Shown one piece after another: positions 9,420 through 18,241 of a stretch of DNA of 64,000 bases. Positions within the stretch are counted from its first letter, which is position 1; every line of letters starts with the position of its first letter. The notes under the pieces were generated by a model, which ran no database searches, was not told the DNA's origin, and saw only the letters and a program-made list of their open reading frames with translations. A program made the position numbers and the translations under genes. This DNA is from Pseudooceanicola nanhaiensis (GTDB lineage: Bacteria; Pseudomonadota; Alphaproteobacteria; Rhodobacterales; Rhodobacteraceae), in contig NZ_JAIUZP010000012.1 in assembly GCF_020171315.1 (NCBI RefSeq), positions 62,001-126,000 on the forward strand, read 5' to 3'.

Positions 9420-9539
9420 CGGCGCTGCCTCCGCTTGGCGCCCCTGATGCGGGCGCAGGTGGCCCCGCCCCCTGACGGGGCGGCTTGGCCCCTATCTAGG
9501 GCGCGGGGCGGGGAGGGGAAAGCGGCAAAGCGGCGCGGG

Positions 9540-9779
9540 CTACTTGCCCACGGTGATGAGGATCAGGATCGTGAACATCACCGGCACCATCGCGAGCGCG
9601 GTGAGCCCGAGGGCGACGAGGCCCCAGGTCTTGATCGCGAGGATCAGCAGCGTCGCGAGGATGACGAGCAGGTAGGGCGCATTGCCCTTGAAGTCGCGGG
9701 CGAGGTCACGGGCGAACCAGCCGATGACGGGGATCGAATAGACGAGGCCACGGGGGGCCGGGCGGGAGGCGTCGGTCAT
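9540..9779 (-). CDS. Small membrane protein of unknown function
   Basis: A 79-residue protein I do not recognise. Residues 1-33 are polar with a GLVYSIPVIGWFARDLARDF stretch; two hydrophobic segments follow (about 36-48 and 53-77). The open frame extends upstream but only this part has natural composition, and the ATG at 9779 begins a plausible protein. It lies between the UbiH-like gene and the repeat-rich stretch upstream of the ileS terminator. Confidence 0.7.
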   Translation of the reverse strand: MTDASRPAPRGLVYSIPVIGWFARDLARDFKGNAPYLLVILATLLILAIKTWGLVALGLTALAMVPVMFTILILITVGK

Positions 9780-9964
9780 TGAGGGCTCCGGAATGAGAAG
9801 GTGTGGGAGAGATGGGTGTTTCCGCCGCGTCGTGCAAAGCGACATTCCGTCCCGCTGCGGCGGCGCGCCGCAGGGAGGCGAGGACGTGGGCGGAGGTTTG
9901 CCGGTGTGGGGGGCGAGGCTGCGCCATCTGGCTGTGGACGCCCCGGGCGTCGAGCGACATGTCT

Positions 9965-10030
9965 CCCCGAGACCCCGAGACCCCGAGACCCCGAGACCCC
10001 GAGACCCGAAACCCGAAACCCCGAGACCCC
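9965..10030. repeat. Short tandem repeat, 8-bp unit CCCCGAGA with 7-bp variants
   Basis: Five head-to-tail copies of CCCCGAGA (9965-10004), two copies of the 7-bp variant CCCGAAA (10005-10018), one more CCCCGAGA (10019-10026), then CCCC. Because units of 8 and 7 bp mix, it cannot be a coding repeat. Replication slippage would make it length-variable. Confidence 0.9.
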
Positions 10031-10148
10031 GCGCGGGCGAGGTGGCCCGCCGGATGTGAGATGCGTTCCTGGGATAAGGCTCGCTTGCTTCGGCACCCGC
10101 ACTCCCGCCAGCGTTGCCGGTCAAGGTGCCGTCCCCTCTAGAGGTCCC

Positions 10149-10226
10149 GCCCGGCCGCAGGCCGGGCAGCGCCGTCCCGCCCCCATGGGGCGGCGCTATG
10201 CGCCACCCCGCGGGACGGCGCTGCCC
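10149..10226. repeat. Nested inverted repeats (REP-like structure)
   Basis: A 17-bp perfect inverted repeat has arms at 10164-10180 (GGGCAGCGCCGTCCCGC) and 10210-10226. Inside the loop lies the 10-bp palindrome CCCCATGGGG (10181-10190). Overlapping the left arm is another perfect hairpin, GCCCGGCC / GGCCGGGC (10149-10167). No T tract follows, so it does not look like a simple terminator. Confidence 0.8.
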
Positions 10227-10267
10227 TTCGTGGCAATGCGGGCCGTGGAAGGGGAAGGCACGTGGGC

Positions 10268-10299
10268 TAAAAAGAAAAACCCCGCCGAAGCGGGGTTTT
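10268..10299 (-). terminator. Rho-independent terminator of ileS
   Basis: Read on the minus strand the stem AACCCCGC / GCGGGGTT encloses a TTCG tetraloop and is followed by a run of T residues (the A run at 10269-10279 on the plus strand). It lies about 75 nt after the ileS stop. Confidence 0.9.
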
Positions 10300-10373
10300 C
10301 GATCTCGTCTGATCGGTCCTTTGCGAGGGGCCCGATTGCGGGCCCTGATCACTGGTCCCGGTCACCGGCCCTG

Positions 10374-13268
10374 TCAGCCGAGCGCCTCGTCGCAGCGCTT
10401 GCAGACATGGGCGTGGGCGTGGGTCCCCACGTCCGGCAGGATCTTCCAGCACCGCTGGCATTTCTCGCCATCGGCCTTCTCGAAGACCACGCCGACGCCC
10501 GGCACCTCGGAGAGGCGGAAGGCCTCGGCCGGGGCCGCGTCGCCCGTCAGCGACAGGGCGGAGGTGATGCAGATGTCCTCGAAGGACACCGACTTCAGCG
10601 CCGCCAGCATCTCTGCCTCCTCGACGTGGACCACCGGGGCGGCCTCCAGCGAGGCGCCGATCACCTTGTCGGTGCGCTGCACCTCCAGCGCGGCGGTCAC
10701 CACGCGGCGGGCGGCACGGACCTTGGCCCATTTCGCCGCCAGTGCATCGTCACGCCAGTCGGCGGGCGTCTCGGGCATGTCCTGCAGGTGGACCGAGTTG
10801 TCCTCGCCCGGGAAGCGGGACAGCCAGACGTCCTCCATCGTGAAGACCAGCACCGGCGCCAGCCAGGTGGTCAGGCGGTGGAACAGCAGGTCCAGCACGG
10901 TGCGGGCCGCATGGGCGCGGGTCGTCTCGCCGTCGCAGTAGAGCACGTCCTTGCGCACGTCGAAGTAGAAGGCCGACAGCTCCACGGTGCAGAAGTTGAA
11001 CACCGCCTGGAACACGCCCTGGAAGTCGAAGCTGCGGTAGCCCTGGCGCACGACCTCGTCGAGCTCCGACAGGCGGTGCAGCACCCAGCGTTCCAGTTCC
11101 GGCATGTCGGCGGCGGCCACGCGGTCTTCCTCGCGGAAGTCGTTGAGCGAGCCGAGCATGAAGCGCATCGTGTTGCGCAGGCGGCGGTAGCTGTCGGCGG
11201 TCCCTTTCAGGATCTCCGGGCCGATCCGCTGGTCGGCGGTGTAATCGGCCTGCGCGACCCAGAGCCGAAGGATGTCCGCACCGTATTGCTTCACGACCTC
11301 CTCGGGGACGATCGTGTTGCCGAGCGATTTGGACATCTTGTTGCCCTTCTCGTCCAGCGTGAAGCCATGGGTCACGACGTTGCGATAGGGCGCGCGGCCG
11401 GTGGTGCCCACCGATTGCAGCAGGGAGGAGTGGAACCAGCCGCGGTGCTGGTCGGTGCCCTCCATGTAGACATCCGCGATGCCATCCTCGGTCCCGTCGG
11501 GGCGGTCGCGCAGCACGAAGCTGTGGGTCGAGCCACTGTCGAACCACACGTCCAGCACGTCATAGACCTGCTCATAGGCCTCGGGATCGGCGGCATCGCC
11601 GATGAAGCGGGCCTTGGCGCCGTCCTCGTACCAGCAATCCGCGCCCTCGACCTCGAAGGCCTCGGCGATGCGGGCGTTGACCGCCGGATCGCGCAGCAGG
11701 AAGTCCGCGTCGGTCGGCAGCGCGCCCTTCTTGGTGAAGCAGGTGAGCGGTACGCCCCAGGCCCGCTGGCGCGAGAGCACCCAGTCGGGGCGGCTTTCCA
11801 TCATCGAATAGAGGCGGTTGCGGCCCGATTGCGGGGTCCACTTCACCTGATCGATGCAGGTCAGCGCCCGCTGACGGATCGTCTTGCCGTTCTGGTCCTG
11901 CCCGTCGTTCACGTCGCGGTCGATCGAGGCGAACCACTGCGGCGTGTTGCGGAAGATCACCGGCGCCTTGGAACGCCAGGAATGCGGGTAGGAGTGCTTG
12001 ACCCGGCCGCGCGCGATGATGCCACCGGCCTCGACCAGCTTGGCGATCACGGCGGTGTTGGCCTTGCCTTCCTTGCCCTTGTGATCGAACACCTGAAGCC
12101 CCGCGAAGAAGGGCACATGGGGCAGGAACTCGGATTCCTCACCCACGTTGTGGGTCATCCGGTCGATCCAGTTGCGCTTGACGAAGCACTCGTAGTCGTC
12201 GGCACCGTGGCTGGGCGCGGTATGGACAAAGCCCGTACCCGCGTCATCGGTCACATGGTCGCCGTCGATCATAGGGACCTCGTAGTCCCAGAAGCCGTCC
12301 GCGCCCTCGATCCCGGCGAAGGGGTGCTTCATGACCGAGGAGGCGAGGTCCTCGACCGCCACATCGCCCACGCGGGTCCACTGGCCTGCTTCCAGCCGCG
12401 CCTTGCCCAGCGTCTCCTCGGCCAGCGCATCGGCCAGCAGGTAGCGGTCGCCCACGGCGCACCAGCATTCCTCGGGCGTGCCGGTGACCTCATAGAGGCC
12501 ATAGGCGATCTTGGGGTTGTAGGCGACGGCCTTGTTGGACGGGATGGTCCAAGGGGTCGTGGTCCAGATCACGGCCTTGGCGCCGGAGAGCGGGCCCGAG
12601 ACCACCTCGAACGGCACCCAGATCGTGTGGCTCTGGTGATCGTGGTATTCGATCTCGGCCTCGGCCAGCGCGGTCTTTTCGACCGGCGACCACATCACGG
12701 GTTTCGAGCCCTGGTAGAGCGTGCCGTTCATGAGGAACTTCATGAACTCCTCGGCGATCACCCGCTCGGCATGGAAGTCCATGGTCAGATAGGGATCGTC
12801 CCAGTTGCCGGTGATGCCGAGGCGCTTGAACTCCTCGCGCTGGATCTCGACCCAACCCTCGGCGAACTTGCGGCATTCCTGCCGGAAGTCGACGATGTTC
12901 ACCTCGTCCTTGTTCTTGCCCTTGGCGCGGTACTGCTCCTCGATCTTCCACTCGATGGGCAGGCCGTGGCAGTCCCAGCCGGGGACATAGCGGCTGTCGT
13001 GGCCCATCATCTGGTGCGAGCGGACGATCATGTCCTTGATCGTCTTGTTCAGCGCATGGCCGATGTGCAGGTGGCCGTTGGCATAGGGCGGGCCATCGTG
13101 CAGCGTGAAGGGCGTGCGGCCCTCCTTCTCGCGCAGGCGGTCGTAAACGCCGATCCGGGCCCAGCGGGCCAGCCATTCCGGCTCGCGCTTGGGAAGCCCT
13201 GCGCGCATCGGAAAGTCGGTTTCGGGGAGGTTCAGCGTGGTCTTGTAGTCAGGCGTCTCGGCGGACAT
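10374..13268 (-). CDS. ileS: Isoleucine--tRNA ligase
   Basis: Class I aminoacyl-tRNA synthetase of 964 residues that charges tRNA-Ile. The HIGH motif is in PPYANGHLHIGHALNK (about residues 61-75) and KMSKS in KGNKMSKSLGNTI near residue 640. The editing domain lies between. The C-terminus keeps the zinc finger of the bacterial long form: CQRC and, about 20 residues later, CKRC. The length is normal for the bacterial enzyme. It ends at a strong terminator and has a promoter-like pair about 145 nt upstream. Confidence 0.97.
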   Translation of the reverse strand: MSAETPDYKTTLNLPETDFPMRAGLPKREPEWLARWARIGVYDRLREKEGRTPFTLHDGPPYANGHLHIGHALNKTIKDMIVRSHQMMGHDSRYVPGWDCHGLPIEWKIEEQYRAKGKNKDEVNIVDFRQECRKFAEGWVEIQREEFKRLGITGNWDDPYLTMDFHAERVIAEEFMKFLMNGTLYQGSKPVMWSPVEKTALAEAEIEYHDHQSHTIWVPFEVVSGPLSGAKAVIWTTTPWTIPSNKAVAYNPKIAYGLYEVTGTPEECWCAVGDRYLLADALAEETLGKARLEAGQWTRVGDVAVEDLASSVMKHPFAGIEGADGFWDYEVPMIDGDHVTDDAGTGFVHTAPSHGADDYECFVKRNWIDRMTHNVGEESEFLPHVPFFAGLQVFDHKGKEGKANTAVIAKLVEAGGIIARGRVKHSYPHSWRSKAPVIFRNTPQWFASIDRDVNDGQDQNGKTIRQRALTCIDQVKWTPQSGRNRLYSMMESRPDWVLSRQRAWGVPLTCFTKKGALPTDADFLLRDPAVNARIAEAFEVEGADCWYEDGAKARFIGDAADPEAYEQVYDVLDVWFDSGSTHSFVLRDRPDGTEDGIADVYMEGTDQHRGWFHSSLLQSVGTTGRAPYRNVVTHGFTLDEKGNKMSKSLGNTIVPEEVVKQYGADILRLWVAQADYTADQRIGPEILKGTADSYRRLRNTMRFMLGSLNDFREEDRVAAADMPELERWVLHRLSELDEVVRQGYRSFDFQGVFQAVFNFCTVELSAFYFDVRKDVLYCDGETTRAHAARTVLDLLFHRLTTWLAPVLVFTMEDVWLSRFPGEDNSVHLQDMPETPADWRDDALAAKWAKVRAARRVVTAALEVQRTDKVIGASLEAAPVVHVEEAEMLAALKSVSFEDICITSALSLTGDAAPAEAFRLSEVPGVGVVFEKADGEKCQRCWKILPDVGTHAHAHVCKRCDEALG

Positions 13269-13411
13269 GGATGGTCTGTCCTTCGTCGAATTGGGAAAAT
13301 GAGGATGAGGGCGGCGCGGCAGCCCATGCGCCTTGTCCCGGCCGCTCCGAGGTCTCAGAGCGCCGGGCGACTAATTCGAATGATCAGCGCCGGTATCCGT
13401 GTCATGGGCGC

Positions 13412-13440
13412 CTTATAGGCAAAGCCCCTGCGATGGTCCA
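13412..13440 (-). promoter_or_regulatory. Candidate sigma-70 promoter of ileS
   Basis: On the minus strand TGGACC (13440-13435) is separated by 17 nt from TATAAG (13417-13412). The -10 matches five of six consensus bases and the -35 four of six. Transcription would start near 13405, giving a leader of about 137 nt before ileS. No T-box features were recognised in the leader. Confidence 0.45.
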
Positions 13441-13504
13441 GCACCCAGCGGGGGGCATAGGGGCAACCCTTCATCTTTCCCCAAATCCTCCGGGGGAGCC
13501 CGCC

Positions 13505-14557
13505 TCAGGTGTCCCGGTCGAAAAGCCCGGTCAGCGCCCGTTGCAGCACGTTCGTCACCCGCGGCTTGCGCAGCCTGTCGAAGGGCAGCGGGCGGCAGAC
13601 CTCCATGGCGGCGATGCCCACGCGGGCGGTCAGCGCGCCGTTCACCACGCCCTCGCCGAAGCGGCGCGACAGTTTCGTCAGCAGGTGCCCGCCCGCGACC
13701 GAGCCGATCAGGTCATCGCCCACCGCCACGGCGCCGGTGGCCACCAGATGGGTCATCACCGCCCGCGTCAGCCGCAGCGAGCCCAGCGTACCCGACCGCC
13801 CGCCATAGATCTCGGCAATCCGCCGGATCATCCGCAGGTTCGCGGTCAGCGCCGTCGCCACGTCGGCCAGTGCCAGCGGCAGCAGCGCGGTCACCGTGGC
13901 GACCTGACGTGCCGCGGCCTCGACCTCGCGCCGGGCGGCGGCGTCGAGCGGGGCCATCAGCTGCGCCTCGGCCAGCCCCAGCAGGGCGGCGGCATCGAAC
14001 TGTTCCGGCCCCTGCCGGGCGAGTGTCTCACGGGCGAGGCTCAGCTCGGGCCGGTGGCCATAGGTGCCTTCCAGCTGTTTCACCAGCTTGCGGGCGCGGC
14101 CCAGATCGGCCTCGGCCAGCGTGGCGACGGCCTCCTCGTGGAGCCGGTCCATCCGCGCGAGGCGCGAGAAGGCGGCGACTTCCTTCACCGCGATCGCCAG
14201 CAGCACCAGCACGAAGGCGGCAAAGAGCACCGCCACCGCCATGCCGAGCAGGGGCACCTGTGCGATCAGCCCGGTGACAAAGTTCCACGCCGCGACCGAG
14301 ATCACGACGCCGACCAGCGAGACCAGCAGCGACCAGAACCAGCGCGCCAGCCGTGACGGACGCCGCGCGGCCAGCGTGGCGACGGTCTGCATCGCGCGGC
14401 CCTCAGGGGCGGGGGCCACGGGGTCGGGCACCGGCGGCGCGCTGTCGGGGCCGGGCCGGGCCTTGCCCTCGTCCAGCTCGAAGAGTCGCGGTGCGCGGCG
14501 CGGCGTCTCGCGGTCGCTGGTATCGTCGCTCATGTCGTCACGCTTCTCGGGGCTCAT
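13505..14557 (-). CDS. TIGR01620/DUF697 membrane protein (YcjF-like)
   Basis: A 350-residue inner membrane protein resembling E. coli YcjF. The first 80 residues are acidic, Pro-rich and disordered. Two adjacent hydrophobic hairpins (about residues 75-125, including ARWFWSLLVSLVGVVISVAAWN) anchor it, and an alpha-helical DUF697-type domain follows. The start ATG at 14557 overlaps the stop of the upstream GNAT gene (ATGA); an internal ATG at 14533 is possible. It is the last gene of a YcjX-GNAT-YcjF operon. YcjX/YcjF homologues are associated with envelope stress in enterobacteria; the role here is inferred. Confidence 0.85.
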   Translation of the reverse strand: MSPEKRDDMSDDTSDRETPRRAPRLFELDEGKARPGPDSAPPVPDPVAPAPEGRAMQTVATLAARRPSRLARWFWSLLVSLVGVVISVAAWNFVTGLIAQVPLLGMAVAVLFAAFVLVLLAIAVKEVAAFSRLARMDRLHEEAVATLAEADLGRARKLVKQLEGTYGHRPELSLARETLARQGPEQFDAAALLGLAEAQLMAPLDAAARREVEAAARQVATVTALLPLALADVATALTANLRMIRRIAEIYGGRSGTLGSLRLTRAVMTHLVATGAVAVGDDLIGSVAGGHLLTKLSRRFGEGVVNGALTARVGIAAMEVCRPLPFDRLRKPRVTNVLQRALTGLFDRDT

Positions 14558-15048
14558 TCCTGCGCCTCCCTCGTCCAGACCATCTTGATGTCGGGCAGCG
14601 CCTCGTCATTGCCCTCGCCATTGCCGCGCCCGGCCTCGGTGAACCCATGGGCGGCATAGAAGGCGCGCGCCGCGGCATTGGCCTCCAGCGTCCAGAGGAT
14701 CAGCCGGTCGCTCTCGCGCTTGGCCTCCTCCAGCAGGCGCCCGCCCAGACCCCTGCGGCGGGCGCGGGGATGGACGTAGAGCGCGTGGATCACCTCGCCC
14801 TGCCGTGCAATGAAGGCGGCCACGCCACGGCGGTCGCGGATATGGCGCACCCAGCCGTCGCGGACGATCTTGTGCATGACGCGCAGATCAGTCCGGCGGC
14901 TGCGCACCTGTGGCAGCCAGGGCGTCGCGCGGGTGAAGGACCACAGCACGCGGGTCAGCGCGGGCGTATGCCAGACCCGCGCGCGGCGCGACGTGCCGGG
15001 ATCGCGCAGGACCTTGGACGCGCCTTGCGGCCGCGCGGGCCGGGTCAC
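14554..15048 (-). CDS. GNAT family N-acetyltransferase
   Basis: A 164-residue acetyltransferase. The acetyl-CoA loop RRRGLGGRLLEEA is near residues 97-109, preceded by the strand ALYVHPR and followed by the typical LEANAAARAFYAAHGF element. Substrate unknown. Its start overlaps the YcjX stop and its stop overlaps the YcjF-like start, both as ATGA, so it is translated together with those two proteins. That position suggests modification of a component of this pathway, though the sequence does not show it. Confidence 0.85.
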   Translation of the reverse strand: MTRPARPQGASKVLRDPGTSRRARVWHTPALTRVLWSFTRATPWLPQVRSRRTDLRVMHKIVRDGWVRHIRDRRGVAAFIARQGEVIHALYVHPRARRRGLGGRLLEEAKRESDRLILWTLEANAAARAFYAAHGFTEAGRGNGEGNDEALPDIKMVWTREAQE

Positions 15049-16460
15049 AGCCGGTCCCCGATCAGGAACTGCGCCGCCTGATCAAGGCGAATGTGCGGTG
15101 GCCCCTCGCCGGGTTTCAGCCTGAGCGGAGCCGGGGCAAAGCCCATGATCTGGTAATCTCCGTCGAGCCACTGCGCCTCGCCCGCCCGCGCCGGGTTTAG
15201 CAGGCGGGCGGGGTCCTCCGGCAGCTCACCGGGATAGAGCGCGGCCAGCTTGCCGGTCTCCATCAGCCGCCCGCGCACGCAGTCGAGGCTTTCGCCCTCG
15301 TAGGTCATGGTCTCTTCCACCGTGGCGCGCAGGGCGGCGATGGCCATGGCATGGGTCTTCGCGCCCGCGAAATTCGCCCGGTCCGCGGCATCGCGCACCA
15401 GCGCCTGCATGATCCCGGTCAGACGGCCATGCTGGGAATGGTGCAGGTGATCGGCCTTGGTGGCGGCAAAGAGGATCTTCTCCACCCGCTTGCCCATGAG
15501 GATGCGGGACAGGAAGGCATTCCGCCCGGGCCGGAACGCCCCGAGGATGTCGGCCATGGTGCGCCGCAGGTCCTCGACCGTCTGCGGCCCCTTGTGGATC
15601 GCGCCAAGCGCATCGACCAGCACGACCTGCCGGTCGATCCGGGCGAAGTGATCGCGGAAGAAGGGTTTCACCACCTTGGACTTGTAGGCCTCGTAGCGCC
15701 GCTCCATCTCGCGCCAGAGCCCGCGGCGGGGGGCGTCGCGTTCGGGCGGCAGCGGCGCGAAGGTCAGGACCGGAGAGCCCTCCATCTCGCCCGGCAGCAG
15801 GAACCGGCCCGGCGTCAGGTCAGAGAAACCCGCCTTGCGCGCGCCCTCGAGGTAGGCGGTGAACCCGCGGGCGAGGGCCTGCGCATCGGCTTCCTCCCAG
15901 TCGCGCCGGCCCGACATCTGGGCGGCCTGCGTGCGGAAATCCTCTGCCACGGGGCGGGAGGCGATCCGGTCCAGCACCTCCTGCGACCACTCGGCATAGG
16001 ATTTCTCCAGCAGGCCGAGGTCGAGCAGCCATTCGCCGGGATAATCCACGATGTCGAGGTGCACGGTGCGCGGCCCGGAGAGGCCGCCAAGCAGGCCGGT
16101 GGGGCGCACCTTGAGTGAGAGCCGCAGCTGGCTGACGGAGCGGGTGCTGTCGGGCCAGTGCGGCTCGGCGCCCGTCAGGGCGGCCATATGGGTCTCGTAG
16201 TCGAAGCGAGGCATCGTGTCGTCGGGCTGCGGTTGCAGGTAGGCGGCGGCGATGCGCCCGTCACCGGCGGCGGCCAGCTGCGGCATCCGCCCGCGGTCCA
16301 GCAGGTTGGCCACCAGCGAGGTGATGAAGACCGTCTTGCCGGAGCGCGCCAGCCCCGTGACCCCCAGCCGGATCACCGGCTCGAAGAAGGTCTCCGAGAC
16401 CCGGTCGCCCACTGCCTCGACCGAGCGGCTCACGCCCTCGGCCATTGCCCCGATCACCAC
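15045..16460 (-). CDS. YcjX family P-loop protein (DUF463)
   Basis: A 471-residue GTPase-like protein. The P-loop GLARSGKT is at residues 36-43, followed by [11 protein letters not shown]; the downstream [13 protein letters not shown] stretch fits the Walker B/switch region. The GTG at 16460 is used because AGGG lies about 8 nt upstream; an ATG at 16445 is also possible. It is the first gene of the three-gene operon with a GNAT protein and a YcjF-like protein. YcjX-type proteins are linked to phage-shock/envelope stress responses in other bacteria. Confidence 0.87.
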   Translation of the reverse strand: MVIGAMAEGVSRSVEAVGDRVSETFFEPVIRLGVTGLARSGKTVFITSLVANLLDRGRMPQLAAAGDGRIAAAYLQPQPDDTMPRFDYETHMAALTGAEPHWPDSTRSVSQLRLSLKVRPTGLLGGLSGPRTVHLDIVDYPGEWLLDLGLLEKSYAEWSQEVLDRIASRPVAEDFRTQAAQMSGRRDWEEADAQALARGFTAYLEGARKAGFSDLTPGRFLLPGEMEGSPVLTFAPLPPERDAPRRGLWREMERRYEAYKSKVVKPFFRDHFARIDRQVVLVDALGAIHKGPQTVEDLRRTMADILGAFRPGRNAFLSRILMGKRVEKILFAATKADHLHHSQHGRLTGIMQALVRDAADRANFAGAKTHAMAIAALRATVEETMTYEGESLDCVRGRLMETGKLAALYPGELPEDPARLLNPARAGEAQWLDGDYQIMGFAPAPLRLKPGEGPPHIRLDQAAQFLIGDRL

Positions 16461-16619
16461 TTGCCGTACCCTGCCGTCCTGTCCATGGATCTCAAGATAG
16501 GGGCGCAGCCGCCGCGTGACCAGTGTCAGGACCCGCAGCAGGCGCCGGAGGCCGGGATGGGCAGGGCCGAAGGGGCCATGGCCCTTGCCGGGCAGGGGCG
16601 CTTCGCGCTATCGGGCGCC

Positions 16620-17387
16620 ATGCCCAGATATGCCCTGAAAGTCGAATACCACGGTGCGCCCTTTGCCGGATGGCAGAGGCAGGCCGACCAGCCCTCGGTG
16701 CAGGGGGCGATCGAGGCCGCGCTTGCGAAGCTGGAGCCGGGGCCGCACACGATTGCCGCCGCCGGGCGGACCGACGCGGGCGTCCATGCCACGGGGCAGG
16801 TGGCCCATTGCGATCTGCAGAAGGACTGGGACCCTTTCAAGCTGGCCGGGGCGCTGAACTACCACCTGAAGCCCGCGCCGGTGGCCATCGTGGCCTGCGC
16901 CGAGGTGGAGGAGGACTGGCACGCCCGTTTCTCGGCCATGGAGCGGCGGTATTTCTTCCGGCTGCTGATGCGCCGCGCGCCGGCCACGCTGATCGACGGG
17001 CTGGTGTGGCAGGTGTCGCAGCAGCTGGATGCGCAGGCGATGCGCGCGGGCGCGGCGCATCTGATCGGGCATCACGACTTCACCACCTTCCGCAGTTCCA
17101 TCTGCCAGTCCGCCAGCCCGGTGAAGACGCTGGACGAGATCACCATCGAGGAGGTCGAGGGCCAGTGCGGGCCCGAGCTGCACTTCCGCCTGAGGGCGCG
17201 CAGCTTCCTGCACAACCAGGTCCGCTCCATCGTGGGCACGCTGGAGCGTGTGGGCGCGGGCTCTTGGGCGCCGGACAGGGTGAAGGACGCGCTTGAGGCG
17301 GCGGACCGCAGCCGCTGCGGCCCGGTCTGCCCGCCGCACGGACTTTACCTTGCGGGAGTGGGCTACCCCGACGATCCCTTTGCCTAA
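16620..17387 (+). CDS. truA: tRNA pseudouridine(38-40) synthase
   Basis: A 255-residue enzyme that isomerises uridines at positions 38-40 in the tRNA anticodon arm. The catalytic Asp is D52 within [12 protein letters not shown] (residues 49-60); the C-terminal [19 protein letters not shown] motif is also present. The frame is open well upstream, but that part is antisense to the YcjX gene; the ATG at 16620 begins the conserved [12 protein letters not shown]. The last four bases overlap the 3' end of the convergent rutR gene, and no terminator separates the two. Confidence 0.95.
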   Translation: MPRYALKVEYHGAPFAGWQRQADQPSVQGAIEAALAKLEPGPHTIAAAGRTDAGVHATGQVAHCDLQKDWDPFKLAGALNYHLKPAPVAIVACAEVEEDWHARFSAMERRYFFRLLMRRAPATLIDGLVWQVSQQLDAQAMRAGAAHLIGHHDFTTFRSSICQSASPVKTLDEITIEEVEGQCGPELHFRLRARSFLHNQVRSIVGTLERVGAGSWAPDRVKDALEAADRSRCGPVCPPHGLYLAGVGYPDDPFA

Positions 17388-18004
17388 GGTTTAAGCGCCA
17401 GCATCCGGGTGAAGAGCGTGATCACGTACTCCTCGGCCTCGGGGAAGGGGTCCGTGTCGCCGCTGCCAAGCACCGCGCGCACCTGCACGTCGAAATCCGC
17501 GTAGTGCTGCGTCAGTGACCAGATCGAGAAGATCAGGTGGTAGGGATGCACCCGCTGAATGCGGCCTTCCTCCATCCATCTGCTCAAAACCTTGGCTTTT
17601 TCGTCCACCAGATCCTTCAGCTCGCCCTCCAGCGTGGGCAGGATATGAGGCGCGCCCTGCACGATCTCATTGGCGAAAAGCCGTGATTCGCGGGGAAAGT
17701 CGCGGCTCGCCTCCAGTTTGCGGCGGATATAGGCGAGGATTTCCTCCATCGGATCGCCCTCCGGGTCCATCTCGCGCAGCGGATCGAGCCATGTGTCCAT
17801 CAGCGTGGCCAGCAGGTGCTGGTGGATGGCCTCCTTGGAGGGGAAATAATAGAGCAGGTTGGGCTTCGACAGGCCCGCCGCCTTGGCGATCTGGTCGACG
17901 GTCGCGCCGCGGAACCCATTGGCGGAAAACACTTCCAGGGCGGCTTCGGTGATGGCCGCTGTATTGCGCCGCTGGATACGCGTGGTGCCGGCGGTTTGGT
18001 TCAT
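17384..18004 (-). CDS. rutR: TetR family regulator, RutR-like
   Basis: A 206-residue repressor closely resembling E. coli RutR: the HTH and following helix read [24 protein letters not shown] (split here), and the ligand domain keeps the [12 protein letters not shown] and STQHYADF-type elements (here SLTQHYADF). In E. coli RutR senses uracil/thymine and represses pyrimidine-use genes. Here it is divergent from a pyrimidine-degradation operon and a RutR-type operator lies between them. Its 3' end overlaps truA by four bases. Confidence 0.9.
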   Translation of the reverse strand: MNQTAGTTRIQRRNTAAITEAALEVFSANGFRGATVDQIAKAAGLSKPNLLYYFPSKEAIHQHLLATLMDTWLDPLREMDPEGDPMEEILAYIRRKLEASRDFPRESRLFANEIVQGAPHILPTLEGELKDLVDEKAKVLSRWMEEGRIQRVHPYHLIFSIWSLTQHYADFDVQVRAVLGSGDTDPFPEAEEYVITLFTRMLALKP

Positions 18005-18072
18005 GAAAACTTGTCTCGTCTTCTAATCTTAGTGTGAGCAATTGTTCCGGGCGGGGAGGGGCTTGTCCAGAC

Positions 18073-18089
18073 TGATCACAAATTGATCA
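18073..18089. promoter_or_regulatory. Paired TGATCA half-sites upstream of rutR
   Basis: Two TGATCA palindromes (18073-18078 and 18084-18089) are separated by five bases, about 70 nt before rutR. They could be a second protein-binding site, or chance. Different in sequence from the RutR operator. Confidence 0.25.
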
Positions 18090-18135
18090 CTTCCCCCGGT
18101 GTCGGGACGTTCCGCCGGGCGCGGCGGCGATTTTC

Positions 18136-18163
18136 TTGACTGGCTACTGCCCTTTGATAGCGT
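18136..18163 (+). promoter_or_regulatory. Candidate promoter of the pyrimidine operon
   Basis: TTGACT (18136-18141) is followed after 16 nt by TAGCGT (18158-18163), a weak -10. If used, transcription would begin within the RutR operator just downstream, fitting repression by blocking. The -10 is poor, so this is tentative. Confidence 0.35.
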
Positions 18164-18166
18164 GAC

Positions 18167-18184
18167 TTTGACCGTTTGGTCAAA
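18167..18184. promoter_or_regulatory. RutR operator
   Basis: The 18-bp site TTTGACCGTTTGGTCAAA has perfect 7-bp arms around GTTT. The E. coli RutR consensus, from memory, is TTGACCANNTGGTCAA; the match is complete except for one central A to G. It lies 58 nt before the hydrolase gene and between it and the rutR homologue. Confidence 0.85.
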
Positions 18185-18241
18185 TGCGACAGGCTGGCGT
18201 ACCTTTGCGGGCGACCGGCCGGAACGACAGGAAGGACGATC

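Larger units (their letters stand above)
9780..10267. other. Non-coding, repeat-rich stretch between a small membrane gene and ileS
   Basis: About 490 nt without a believable gene; open frames across it are shadows with low-complexity Arg/Pro/Gly content. It holds a short tandem repeat (9965-10030) and nested inverted repeats (10149-10226), listed separately. Confidence 0.6.

Noticed and set aside
9965-10030. Tandem repeats considered as a CRISPR array
   Set aside because: Units are 7-8 bp with no spacers, and no cas genes occur in the window.
9801-13418. Very long open frame on the plus strand (over 1200 codons) opposite ileS
   Set aside because: It is antisense to a clear ileS and its His/Arg/Val/Gly-rich composition is typical of shadow frames in GC-rich genes.
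18047-18058. GAGCAATTGTTC upstream of rutR, resembling a lac-type operator half
   Set aside because: Imperfect palindrome, no LacI-type regulator nearby, and the RutR site explains the region better.
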